DNA of 64,000 bases from Caldilineae bacterium. Its GTDB lineage: Bacteria; Chloroflexota; Anaerolineae; Epilineales; Epilineaceae. The position numbers and the translations under genes are program-made. Below the pieces are notes generated by a model that did no database searches, was not told the DNA's origin, and was given only the letters and a program-made list of their open reading frames with translations. This document shows positions 25,558-33,843 of the stretch, one piece after another (positions within the stretch are counted from its first letter, which is position 1; the number at the start of each line of letters is the position of its first letter). The stretch is taken from the NCBI GenBank assembly GCA_020634625.1, contig JACKBJ010000011.1, forward strand, positions 1 through 64,000, read 5' to 3'.

Positions 25558-26016
25558 TCAGCCGCCGCGCATGATCAGCCGGCGATGCTCCACCAGGATG
25601 CAGCGGTCCTGGACCACCTGGATGCCCGCCTCGGCCAGGCGCCGGGCGGCCTCCTGGTGGCGGATGCCGAGCTGCATCCAGAAGACCTTCGGGCGCTCCG
25701 GCAGGGCCAGGACTTCGTCGACGTGGGCGGGGATGTTGTCGCTGTGCCGGAAGACGTTGACGATGTCGATCGGGCCCTCGACCTCCGCCAGGCTGTCCAG
25801 CACCGGCTGGCCGAGGGCTTCGTCGATGGACGGGTTGACGCCGACGACCGCGTAGCCGACCTCCTGCATGTAGCGGGCCACGAAGTGGGCCGGCTCCCAG
25901 GAGCGCCGCTCGTCCTTGATGCCGAGCACGGCGATACGGTGCTCGGTCTGCAGGATCTCCCGCAGCCCGCCGTTGTCGTCGATCAGCCGATCCTGCCAGC
26001 TTGCCTGCCCGCTCAT
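25558..26016 (-). CDS. CoA-binding domain protein (YccU-like)
   Basis: 152 residues, a single Rossmann-type CoA-binding_2 domain. The first strand and loop read HRIAVLGIKDERRSWEPAHFVARYM, followed by GYAVVGVNPS, VDIVNVFR-like strands and a conserved VFWMQLGIRHQEAARR segment near the end, all typical of this family. Members bind CoA or a nucleotide; their cellular role is not settled. ATG 26016 is chosen because family similarity starts shortly after it and GAGAGG lies upstream; the longer open frame upstream has no support. It is probably transcribed alone, with a weak TACACT -10-like box on the minus strand at 26069-26074. Confidence 0.85.
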   Translation of the reverse strand: MSGQASWQDRLIDDNGGLREILQTEHRIAVLGIKDERRSWEPAHFVARYMQEVGYAVVGVNPSIDEALGQPVLDSLAEVEGPIDIVNVFRHSDNIPAHVDEVLALPERPKVFWMQLGIRHQEAARRLAEAGIQVVQDRCILVEHRRLIMRGG

Positions 26017-26135
26017 CCCATCCTCTCGCCCATCGCTGCCCGCGCGGCCGGGTCGTGAAGAGCCGCGGAGTGTAGCCCACTTGGATGGCCGATGCGATTT
26101 TCGCGAGGCCCGGCCGGCCATCGGACGCCGGCCGA

Positions 26136-26993
26136 CTAGCCGCCGGCGCGAGCCGCCGCGTAGCCGACGGCCTTCTCGATCGCGCCGCGGACCACCGTGA
26201 CCCGGTTCCAGGGCAGAAAGTGGTCGCCGTCGTCGAGCAGGATCAGGTCGCGGATCGTGCCGGCCGGGAAGCGCCGCCGCATGTAGTCCACGTTGGCGAA
26301 GGGCACCAGGCGGTCGTCCCGGGCATGCACGATGACCACCGGACAGCGGATCGCGTCCAGCCGATCGCGCAGCATCTCGAGCTCGCCCGCCAGCGGCATG
26401 ATCTCGTCGTTCGAGAAGGCCAGCGGTTCGGGGATCAGCCCGCGCACCGTCGGCTCCGCCGCCAGATCGTTGAACCACTTCATCGATTCCTGGGCCGGGT
26501 CGACCGAGCCGGCGACCACCACGATCGCCCCGACCCGATCGGGATAGTCCACCGCCGCCCGGACCACCACCGGTCCGCCGATGGAATGCCCCACCAGCAC
26601 CGGCAGGCGCCCGGCAGCGTCGGGTTCCAGGAAGGGCTCGAGCGCGCTGGCCTGCACCGCCAGCGACGGCTCGGGCCGTCTCGGCCGCGTCTGGCCGAAG
26701 CCGGGCCGGTCGATGGCGATCGAGTCCAGACCGCCGACCGGGTCGAGCAGGTAGTCCTCCCAGGCGCCCGAGTTGCCCGGCGAGCCGTGCACGTAGACGA
26801 TGCGGCCCAGGGACGGGTTGCCGCTCTCGAAGTAGCTGACCTCGAGTCCGCCCGGCGCGGCGCGAAGACCGCGCGGCAGGGCGCCGTCGAGCGCGTTGCG
26901 TTGCATCCGATGGCCCATCAGGGCGAAGAGGCCCAGCGCCAGCGGTGCCAGGAGCAGGATCGCCAGGGCGAGGCGTTTGCCGGATCGTCTCAT
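26136..26993 (-). CDS. Alpha/beta hydrolase, membrane-anchored or secreted
   Basis: 285 residues. An N-terminal hydrophobic helix (about 8-26) probably anchors or exports the enzyme. The fold markers are VYVHGSPG (oxyanion HG, 69-70), the nucleophile elbow GHSIGG (Ser137), an acid in HARDDRLVP and the catalytic His in GDHFLPW near the C-terminus. All three triad residues are present, so it should be an active hydrolase. Nothing shows its substrate; esters or lipids are likely for the family. It lies downstream of the lipoprotein gene with a 58-base gap and may share its transcript. Confidence 0.85.
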   Translation of the reverse strand: MRRSGKRLALAILLLAPLALGLFALMGHRMQRNALDGALPRGLRAAPGGLEVSYFESGNPSLGRIVYVHGSPGNSGAWEDYLLDPVGGLDSIAIDRPGFGQTRPRRPEPSLAVQASALEPFLEPDAAGRLPVLVGHSIGGPVVVRAAVDYPDRVGAIVVVAGSVDPAQESMKWFNDLAAEPTVRGLIPEPLAFSNDEIMPLAGELEMLRDRLDAIRCPVVIVHARDDRLVPFANVDYMRRRFPAGTIRDLILLDDGDHFLPWNRVTVVRGAIEKAVGYAAARAGG

Positions 26994-27051
26994 GGGCAGG
27001 TTCTCCCAGGCAGCGCGCGTCGACCGTGCGGGCGGGCGCCCGACAGCCGGC

Positions 27052-28485
27052 TCATCCGCCCACCGACGGCAGCCAGGCGATGAGCCGGCCCAGGCCGGCC
27101 AGGGGATAGCGCGGGTAGACGTCTTCCGGCAGCGGGGGCAGCGGCCAGGGCGGATCCAGGCGGATCGGGGCCTCGGCCGTCCCGGCGGCGCGGATGCCGT
27201 CCATGGCGCCGAGCGCGTAGAGGCCGTCGCCGGCCAGGAGCCGCGGCCAGGCCCCGGGCCGCGCCGGCTCGAAGGCCAGCGGGATGGCGGCCAGACCCTC
27301 GGCCTCCGGGAGGACGCTGGCCGGGCCGATGTCGCCCCCGATGAAGACGAAGCGGATGCGCTGACGCAGCCCGGTGCCGGATCGGACGGGGGTCTCGGAC
27401 CAGGCCAGCAGGTCGCCGGCGGTCGACCAGGTCAGGTCGGCGGCCCGGACGCCGGCCGGGACCTCGGCCAGGTCGATGATGCGCAGCGCGGCCGGATCTT
27501 CCTCGCCCGCACCCCGTGGCAGCTCGAGATCGACCAGTCGCAGGTGGCTGGCGGCCCTCGGGTCGGCCATCGTCTCGCGTTCGTCGACCAGCGCCAGCCA
27601 ACGCGCTCCCGGCCAGCCGACGCGCGGGCCGTCGGCGTAGCGGTAGCCCTCGCCGCCGGTCTCCCAACGGGCCAGCTCGGCGCCATCGTCGACTCGGACG
27701 AGGCGCAGCTGGTCGACCCAGCCGCCCTCGGCCGGGCCGTCGAGCAGGGCGGCGTTGCCCCTGGCCTCGTCCCAAGCGGCCAGGGACCAGACCTGGTCGT
27801 CGAGCGCCTCGCCCTCGAGGCGCAGGCGGGGCTCGGCGCCGGCCGCCCGATCCCCGGGCTCCGGATTCGTTGCGAAGGCTCGAATCTCGAAGGCCTCGGG
27901 TCGGGGCATGCCGATGCCGTCGTCGGCCATCCGGTTGATCCCGGCGACCAGCGTCGCGCCGTCGGCCGACCAGTGCAGGCCGGCGAACCGGCCCCGCTCG
28001 GGCGCCGGGATCGTGAGCTCGGGCTCCGCGGCGCGCGTCAGCCGGCGGATGACCAGCGTGTCGCGTTCGGGGCTACCCAGGCGGTAGGCCAGCCGCGAGC
28101 CATCCGGCGAGACGCGCCAGTCCAGCGCGAGCTGCCTGTCGTCCTGGGTCGCCGACCAGAGCTCGGTCAGCTCGCCCGTCGCGGCATCGAGCATCAGGAC
28201 CGGATGCCGGCCACCGGGCTCGACGCGTTCGAAGATCAGTCGGCCATCGAGCTCGGGCAGGGCAGCGGTCGGCGGTGTCTCGCCGGCGTCCGAGACCCGC
28301 GTCGCGGCGGTCGGCTCCTCCGTCACCGCCTCGCGACAGGCCGTCGGGGCCAGTGCCATCGCGAGCGCGGCGAGCAGCCTCAGGCGGCCGCCGCAGGGCC
28401 CTCGCCGCCTGGCGCTGCTCGTCGGCCGGGCCGCAGACGGCTCCGAATGCCGCTGCCAGGGCCTGCCGGCGTCGATGTCCGTCAT
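27052..28485 (-). CDS. Putative lipoprotein with TolB-like propeller
   Basis: 477 residues. A long N-terminal region leads into a hydrophobic stretch ending APTAC, a plausible lipobox with Cys near residue 50. The rest has repeats typical of TolB/WD40-like blades (DWRVSPDGSRLAYRLG, GLHWSADGATLVAG, DLTWSTAGDLLAWSE). The protein probably sits on the outer face of the membrane and binds other proteins or ligands. The start is supported by GGGAG upstream, although the n-region before the lipobox is unusually long, so an internal start is possible. It probably forms a transcription unit with the hydrolase and TspO-like genes. Confidence 0.6.
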   Translation of the reverse strand: MTDIDAGRPWQRHSEPSAARPTSSARRRGPCGGRLRLLAALAMALAPTACREAVTEEPTAATRVSDAGETPPTAALPELDGRLIFERVEPGGRHPVLMLDAATGELTELWSATQDDRQLALDWRVSPDGSRLAYRLGSPERDTLVIRRLTRAAEPELTIPAPERGRFAGLHWSADGATLVAGINRMADDGIGMPRPEAFEIRAFATNPEPGDRAAGAEPRLRLEGEALDDQVWSLAAWDEARGNAALLDGPAEGGWVDQLRLVRVDDGAELARWETGGEGYRYADGPRVGWPGARWLALVDERETMADPRAASHLRLVDLELPRGAGEEDPAALRIIDLAEVPAGVRAADLTWSTAGDLLAWSETPVRSGTGLRQRIRFVFIGGDIGPASVLPEAEGLAAIPLAFEPARPGAWPRLLAGDGLYALGAMDGIRAAGTAEAPIRLDPPWPLPPLPEDVYPRYPLAGLGRLIAWLPSVGG

Positions 28486-28540
28486 CGATGGGACTCCCGG
28501 GTGTTCGCGAACGCTCGCCGGCTTCGAGGCCAGCCGCGGC

Positions 28541-29329
28541 TCAGGCCGCGGCGGCCGGTCGCGGCGCCCGCAGCAGCGCCAGCACCACCAGCGGCACCAT
28601 CAGCCCGGCGGTGATCGCCACCGGCCGAACCGCGGCGTGCTGGACGATGATGCCGGCATAGGCCCAGATGAAGACGCCGACGTAGACCGCGTCGCGGTGC
28701 CGATAGGCGATGGCCGCGTTGATGCCGGCGCCGACCATCAGCACCAGCACCGCCCAGACCTCGGGCGCCAGGCCCCAGCCGCCCCAGCCCTCGTCCAAGA
28801 GCAGGATGGTGGTGTTGGCGATGGTGGCGATGGTGATCCAGCCCAGGTAGAGGCTGAAGGGCAGGCGCAGCGCCCAGGCCTCCAGACGGTCGGCCGGCGG
28901 CCGGCGGCCGGTGCCCAGCCTCAGGTAGATGGCGATGAGCGTCAACAGCAGGCCGAGCATGACCAGCTCGGTGATCCGGTAGTGGCCGTAGTGGAAGGCG
29001 AAGATCCAGCCGCTGTTGAACACGCAGCTGAGCACGAAGAGCCAGCCGACCCGACGCTGCAGCGGGCTCGCGCGGCGGGATGGGGCGGCCTGGTAGATGG
29101 CATAGGCGATCAGCGCCAGGTAGATCAGGCCCCAGATGGCGAAGACGTAGCCGGCCGGCGTGACCAGGCTGGGGAAGCTGTCGGAGATCTCGGCGGGAGT
29201 TCGTCCGTTGATGGGCAGGGCGTTGGCCAGATAGTTGACGTACAGCGTGACGGCCAGCGCGAGGGGCACCAGGATCTGGCGCAGCAGGTCGAAGGGGCCG
29301 GCGTCGGGATGCGCAGGGGGCGGGGTCAT
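28541..29329 (-). CDS. TspO/MBR-like (tryptophan-rich) membrane protein
   Basis: 262 residues and about seven hydrophobic helices. Stretches such as VTPAGYVFAIWGLIYLALIAY, FNSGWIFAFHYG and LPFSLYLGWITIATIANT match the longer tryptophan-rich relatives of TspO, which bind porphyrins or similar ligands in the membrane. It is longer than classical TspO (about 160 residues, five helices), so ligand and role may differ. A TACAAT -10-like box on the minus strand at 29375-29380 could drive it, though no good -35 box is visible. It is divergent from the HExxH protein gene. Confidence 0.75.
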   Translation of the reverse strand: MTPPPAHPDAGPFDLLRQILVPLALAVTLYVNYLANALPINGRTPAEISDSFPSLVTPAGYVFAIWGLIYLALIAYAIYQAAPSRRASPLQRRVGWLFVLSCVFNSGWIFAFHYGHYRITELVMLGLLLTLIAIYLRLGTGRRPPADRLEAWALRLPFSLYLGWITIATIANTTILLLDEGWGGWGLAPEVWAVLVLMVGAGINAAIAYRHRDAVYVGVFIWAYAGIIVQHAAVRPVAITAGLMVPLVVLALLRAPRPAAAA

Positions 29330-29423
29330 TGGCGGCGTCCTCCGGGTCTTGGGTCGGATCGGGCAGGCAGGGACATTGTACTCGCGGTCGACCCGAGCCG
29401 TGCGGCCCGCGCGCCCGCCGACG

Positions 29424-29453
29424 TTGCCGATCGAGCGGCCTCGGGGATATCAT
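29424..29453 (+). promoter_or_regulatory. Promoter for the secreted HExxH protein gene
   Basis: TTGCCG (29424-29429), an 18-base spacer and TATCAT (29448-29453). This gives a leader of about 35 bases containing GGGGAGGG before ATG 29496. Confidence 0.6.
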
Positions 29454-29495
29454 GCCCGCGGGCAGCTCGGCCGCAGCAGAAGGGGAGGGACCCGG

Positions 29496-30725
29496 ATGTC
29501 GAATCACCAAGGTCGGTCGACGCGCCAGGACGCGAGCCGCGAGGGCGACGGCGTCGCCCTGGCCGCCCTGCCGACGGCTGGCTCGATCGCCCTGATCGCG
29601 CCCCTGGCCCTGGCCCTGGCGCTCGGCTCGACCGCGCTCGCGGCTCCGGCCGGCTCCGGCCCCAGCGTAGCGGCCGAACCGGTCCATCGAGCCGCTCCGG
29701 TCCGACTGGATGCGCCGGCCGGGCACGATCAGGACCCGCCGGCCGCGATCATCCACCTGCCCCTGGCCATGGCCGAGATCCGCCTGGGCCAGATGCCGCT
29801 GCCGCAACCGGCCCGGCCGGCCAGCGCCACCCCGCCCGAGCCCACCCAGGCGCCGACAGAGCCGCCGGCCACGCCGACCGAGGCGCCCAGCCCCACGCCG
29901 CCGCCCTCGCCCACCCCGGACCTGCCCTGGTGGGGCGCCTACGACGAGCCCGTGACCGACTTCGCGTCGCTGGACGCCCTGCGCGCGGCCTACCGGCCAG
30001 CGACCTGGTACCCGACCCTGCTCGACCTGCTCGCGCTGCGCTACGCCAACGGCCGCCACGTCGTCGTCAGCCTGAAGGACAGCCAGCAGAATGCCGCGAC
30101 CTGGGTCGGCGGCAACCCGGCCAGCTTCGACGACCTGCTGGGCCGGGTCGGCGTCACGGTCCACGAGATGGACCACCAGCTGGGCTGGCAGGAGGGCATC
30201 CAGGCCACCAGCCTGCAGTCCTACGCCTACGTGCTGCGCGAAGACCTGACCCTGCTGGTGCCGCGGGTCGACACCTTCCCGCGGGCCGAGATCGTGCCCT
30301 ACCTGGTCGGCCCGCTGAACAACATGTACAAGCCGATCTACCTCGAGGGGCAGAGCGGCCAGCAGGGCTTCCTGACCGTGCTCGACGAGTTCAACGCCTA
30401 CACCCATTCGCTCTTCGTCGGCTACGGCCTGCACGACCAGACGCCGCCCGGCCGCCGCCAGAGCGACCGCGATGGCCTGGTGACCTTCATGATGTACACC
30501 GAGTTCTACCTGCGCCACGCCCGCACCACCCACCCCAGCGACTATGCCCTGCTCCGCAGCAAGCCGGAGATCCGCCAGGCGGTCAAGACGCTCTGGGCGC
30601 GCGCCAACTTCATCCTGGACCTGAGCGAGGACATCCCCTCGCTGTCGCTCGACCCGGCGGCGGTGGAGGCCGAGATGCGCAAGCCCGACATGCAGGCCGA
30701 GCTGCGCGACTTCGTGCTGCCTTGA
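29496..30725 (+). CDS. Secreted protein with HExxH motif, putative metallopeptidase
   Basis: 409 residues. A signal-type hydrophobic stretch lies at about 28-50, the Tyr-Leu-Pro-like tag IHLPLAMA at 86-93, and a Pro/Thr-rich linker at about 108-146. The C-terminal ~260 residues form a compact domain containing VTVHEMDHQLGW; HEMDH fits the zinc-binding HExxH pattern. A glutamate in LDEFNAYTHS could be the third ligand. The overall domain resembles nothing I can name. ATG 29496 has GGGGAGGG six bases upstream and similarity to a signal peptide starts there. It may be an extracellular zinc protease, but the HExxH match alone is modest evidence. Confidence 0.55.
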   Translation: MSNHQGRSTRQDASREGDGVALAALPTAGSIALIAPLALALALGSTALAAPAGSGPSVAAEPVHRAAPVRLDAPAGHDQDPPAAIIHLPLAMAEIRLGQMPLPQPARPASATPPEPTQAPTEPPATPTEAPSPTPPPSPTPDLPWWGAYDEPVTDFASLDALRAAYRPATWYPTLLDLLALRYANGRHVVVSLKDSQQNAATWVGGNPASFDDLLGRVGVTVHEMDHQLGWQEGIQATSLQSYAYVLREDLTLLVPRVDTFPRAEIVPYLVGPLNNMYKPIYLEGQSGQQGFLTVLDEFNAYTHSLFVGYGLHDQTPPGRRQSDRDGLVTFMMYTEFYLRHARTTHPSDYALLRSKPEIRQAVKTLWARANFILDLSEDIPSLSLDPAAVEAEMRKPDMQAELRDFVLP

Positions 30726-30885
30726 CGCCGCGATCGAATCGAATCGGGGGCCGGCCTCCGGGAGCCGCGCCCGCTCCTTGTTCCCGTCGAGTCGATCCCG
30801 TCGCCCTGTCGCACCGTCGGGTTGTCGCAGCCTCAGCCTGGCGTCCCGTCAGCCCGTCGTCCCGAACCCCGGTCGGGATCCTGTC

Positions 30886-30900
30886 GGCCCGCATCGGGCC
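30886..30900. terminator. Possible bidirectional terminator between convergent genes
   Basis: A six-base-pair perfect stem GGCCCG/CGGGCC with loop CAT in the 208-base gap between the convergent HExxH and vWA genes. It is short and lacks a T-tract. The rest of the gap is a loose run of GTCG/CCGTC-like words with no gene. Confidence 0.35.
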
Positions 30901-30933
30901 CTAGGCCGGCCCCGTACGCCGGTCTGCCCGCGC

Positions 30934-33843
30934 TCAGCCGCGCCGGGCGCGATCGCGCGCCGCGCGCAGCCCTTCGAGCAGCGCCTCGTCGTCGGCCTCC
31001 GCGGCAGGCTCCGACGGCGCGGAGCCGCGCGATCTTACGCGCTCCGAGCGAGGGCCCGTCGCCCCTGGCGGCGCGGTCCCGGGCCGACGGGCACGCCGTG
31101 TCCAGGCGCTTCGCCGCTCGTCGATCGCGGCGCCCAGGCCCAGCCGGCGCGCGGCCACGTCGAAGGGCAGGAGCAGCACCGCAAGGGTCAGGAGCCAGGG
31201 CCAGAGCTCGACCGCGCCCCGGGCGCCGGGCACCGGATCGAAGGCCGCCGCCGCGTCGTTGGGATCGAGCTGGCGCCCGCCGGTCGCTTCGGCCAGCGCG
31301 AAGAGCCGCGGATCGGTCGGCGGCTCGGCCGGGCCGGCGTACTCGGGCGCGAGGGGCAGGACCAGGCCGGCCGTGCGCGCGGCCAGCAGCCGGCCGGCGG
31401 CGTCACGGCCGCTGGCACGCAGCAGCCAGGCGCCCGCCTCGGGCAGCGTGATGGCGGCTTCGAAACGGTCGGCCGCCACGCGCGCCAGATCCCGGTCCAG
31501 GGGCTTGCCGTCCGGCCCGAGCAGGCGCAGCCCGACGCGCTCGACGGGGCCGGTGGCCGGCGCCTGGCCCGCCGACGCCTGGCCGGTCGGCTCCTGGTCC
31601 GCCACCGTCTGGCCCGCCGGCTCGTTGCCCGCCGATGTCTGGCCCGCCAGCTCCTGGTCCGCCGGCGCTTCGTCCGCGGCTGTCCCGCCCGCCAAGGCCT
31701 CGCCCGTCAGCGTCACCGTGACGCGTGCCGTCCGGCCGTCCAGCGCCACCCCGATCGCCAGGCCGCCCGTCTCGGGCGGCGGCAGGATCCAGCCGACCAG
31801 CTGCGTCGCGAAGCGGCTGAAGTCCGGCCAGCTCAGCCAGGCATCGGCCCAGGTCGGGTCGAGGGTGCTGGTCCAGGCCACGCTGCGGCCAAGCCCGTAC
31901 TGCCATTGGGCCAGCAGCGGGTCTTCGAGCGGGCTGCGCAAGGCCACTTGCGCAGCCGGCCGGGCATGGCTGGCATCGTAACCCTCCAAGACCGGCAGGC
32001 TGGCCGCGTCGAGGCCGGCCAGGATGGCGCTGGGGGCGCCGGGCAGGGGCTGGAAGCGCTGCTCGACGGTGAAGCTGCCCAGGGCCAGCTGGGTCTCCTC
32101 GACGAAGATGCGCGGCAACTCGGCCGGGTCCCGGGCCTCCAGGTAGCGGCCGCCGCCCAGCGCCGCCAGCTCGGCCAGCTCGGGCGCGCTGGCCTCGCCG
32201 ACGCCGACCACCGAGAGCGTGATGCCGGCGGCGGCCAGACGGACGGCCTCGCGCCGGGCGGCCTCCATGCCGCCGGCCTCGGTCCAGCCGTCGGTGAGGA
32301 GGATGGCGTGCCTGCGCGTGGACGACGCTTCGGCCAGGGCCATGCGCGCCGGGCCAAGCCCGGCCGTCAGGCTGGTGCCGCCCTGGGCCTGGATGCCCAG
32401 CACCGCCGCCTCGAAGCCGCTCGGATCGCCGGCCGGCTGCAGGGGCCAGGCCGGCTGTGCCGCGATGTCGAAGGCCAGCAGGCCCAGCCGATCCGCCGGG
32501 CGCAGCAGCGCTCCGGCCTGCAGCACGGCCTCCTTGGCCAGGTCGAGCTTGCTGGGCGCGCCGCTGGCGCCCGAGATCGGCTCGCCCATGCTGCTCGAGC
32601 GGTCGATCAGGAAGGCCAGCGCGATGTCCGGCCGGCGTTCGTCGGCCTCGACCAGCATCTCCACCGGCAGGGTTGCCTCGATCGGCGTGCCGCGCCAGCC
32701 GCCGGCGCCGAAGCTGGCGCGTCCGCCGACCATCAGCAGGCCGCGGCCGAGGTCGCGCACCGCGCGCTGCAGCGCTGCCTGGCTGGCCGGCGGCAGGGCC
32801 CGCGCCGGCAGGTCGACCAGCAGGAAGGCGTCCCAGGCCGAGAGCGCCAGCGGCGAGGTCGGCAGCTCGGAGGGCGTCAGCAGATCGACCTCGAGCCGGT
32901 TGGCGCGCAGGGCGGCGCGCAGGGCCCGCGCCGCCTCCGGGTCGCCGGCCAGCAGCGCCAGCCGCGGCGGCCCGGCGACCAGGGTCAGCGCCGCGGCGAC
33001 GTTGTTCTCGGCGCGGCCGTCGCGCTCCGGCTCGAGCCGGGCCAGGTAGCGCCTGGGCCCGGCGCGCTCCGGCCGATCCTGGATGCGCAGGCGCAGGCTG
33101 CCCGGCCGCAGCGCCAGCTGGCGCTGCGCGATGACCTCGCCGTCGGCCAGCAGCTGCAGCCGGGCCGGGCCGGCCGTCGTGGCACGGATCTCCAGGTCCA
33201 GCGTGATGCCCTGGCCCAGCCGGGCCTCGGCCGGCGCGTCCAGGCGCGCCAACCAGGCCTCCGCGCCGCTGACGCCGGCCGCCAGGGGCAGCAGGTCGAC
33301 CGGGATGCCGCGCGCCGCCAGCAGCGCAGTTTCGCGCTCGAGGTCGCCGCGGTTGGCCTGGCCGTCCGAGGCCAGCACCAGGCGGCCGGAGCTCCCGGCC
33401 GGCAGGAGCCCGGCGCCCAGGCGCAGCGCGGCCGCGATGTCGGTGGCGTCGGCGTCGACCGTCGTGCGCGGCGGGTCCAGGGGGCCGGCGCGGGCACGCC
33501 GGTCCAGCCGCGCCTCGGCGCCGAAGACCAGCAACGCCATCCGGCGGTCCTCGCGGCTGGCCTCGGCCAGGTCGCCGGCGAAGGCCAGGGCCCGGGCCCG
33601 CTCGTCGGCCGGAACGCTGCCCGAGGCGTCCAGCAGCAGCACCGCCACCCGATCGCCGGACGGGCGCAGCAGCCGCGGCCGGGCCAGGCCGAGCACGACC
33701 AGGCCCAGGATCGCCAGCCGCAGGCCGGTCGCCAGCCGCCGCCGGCCGGGTGGCAGTCGCCGGGCGCGCAGGCCCAGCCAGGCCACCGGCGGTAGCAGCA
33801 GCAGCGCCAGCAGCGCCGCTGGCTGCCCGAGTCCGAGGCTCAC
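30934..33843 (-). CDS. Large BatA-like membrane protein with two vWA domains and glutamine-amidotransferase-like domain
   Basis: 969 residues. Two hydrophobic helices near the N-terminus (about 5-20 and 35-50) are followed by a first vWA-like domain (LLLDASGSVP). Middle beta domains lead to a ThuA/GATase-like stretch (AWDAFLLVDLPA...GLLMVGG) and a second vWA domain with a complete metal site (FLIDRSSSMGEP). A pentapeptide repeat linker, another helix (LWPWLLTLAVLLLPFDVAA) and a basic tail complete it. GTG 33843 overlaps the stop of the next upstream gene (GTGA), so the two are coupled. The pair resembles BatA/BatB-type or surface-stress proteins; a partner MoxR ATPase is not in the window. 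Confidence 0.75.
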   Translation of the reverse strand: MSLGLGQPAALLALLLLPPVAWLGLRARRLPPGRRRLATGLRLAILGLVVLGLARPRLLRPSGDRVAVLLLDASGSVPADERARALAFAGDLAEASREDRRMALLVFGAEARLDRRARAGPLDPPRTTVDADATDIAAALRLGAGLLPAGSSGRLVLASDGQANRGDLERETALLAARGIPVDLLPLAAGVSGAEAWLARLDAPAEARLGQGITLDLEIRATTAGPARLQLLADGEVIAQRQLALRPGSLRLRIQDRPERAGPRRYLARLEPERDGRAENNVAAALTLVAGPPRLALLAGDPEAARALRAALRANRLEVDLLTPSELPTSPLALSAWDAFLLVDLPARALPPASQAALQRAVRDLGRGLLMVGGRASFGAGGWRGTPIEATLPVEMLVEADERRPDIALAFLIDRSSSMGEPISGASGAPSKLDLAKEAVLQAGALLRPADRLGLLAFDIAAQPAWPLQPAGDPSGFEAAVLGIQAQGGTSLTAGLGPARMALAEASSTRRHAILLTDGWTEAGGMEAARREAVRLAAAGITLSVVGVGEASAPELAELAALGGGRYLEARDPAELPRIFVEETQLALGSFTVEQRFQPLPGAPSAILAGLDAASLPVLEGYDASHARPAAQVALRSPLEDPLLAQWQYGLGRSVAWTSTLDPTWADAWLSWPDFSRFATQLVGWILPPPETGGLAIGVALDGRTARVTVTLTGEALAGGTAADEAPADQELAGQTSAGNEPAGQTVADQEPTGQASAGQAPATGPVERVGLRLLGPDGKPLDRDLARVAADRFEAAITLPEAGAWLLRASGRDAAGRLLAARTAGLVLPLAPEYAGPAEPPTDPRLFALAEATGGRQLDPNDAAAAFDPVPGARGAVELWPWLLTLAVLLLPFDVAARRLGLGAAIDERRSAWTRRARRPGTAPPGATGPRSERVRSRGSAPSEPAAEADDEALLEGLRAARDRARRG
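31558..31692 (-). repeat. 15-base degenerate tandem repeat coding an AGQ-rich linker
   Basis: About eight imperfect copies of a five-residue unit (for example AGQTS, AGNEP, AGQTV, ADQEP, TGQAS). It lies in the large vWA protein between the membrane-proximal beta region and the following domain, and is probably a flexible spacer. Confidence 0.75.
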
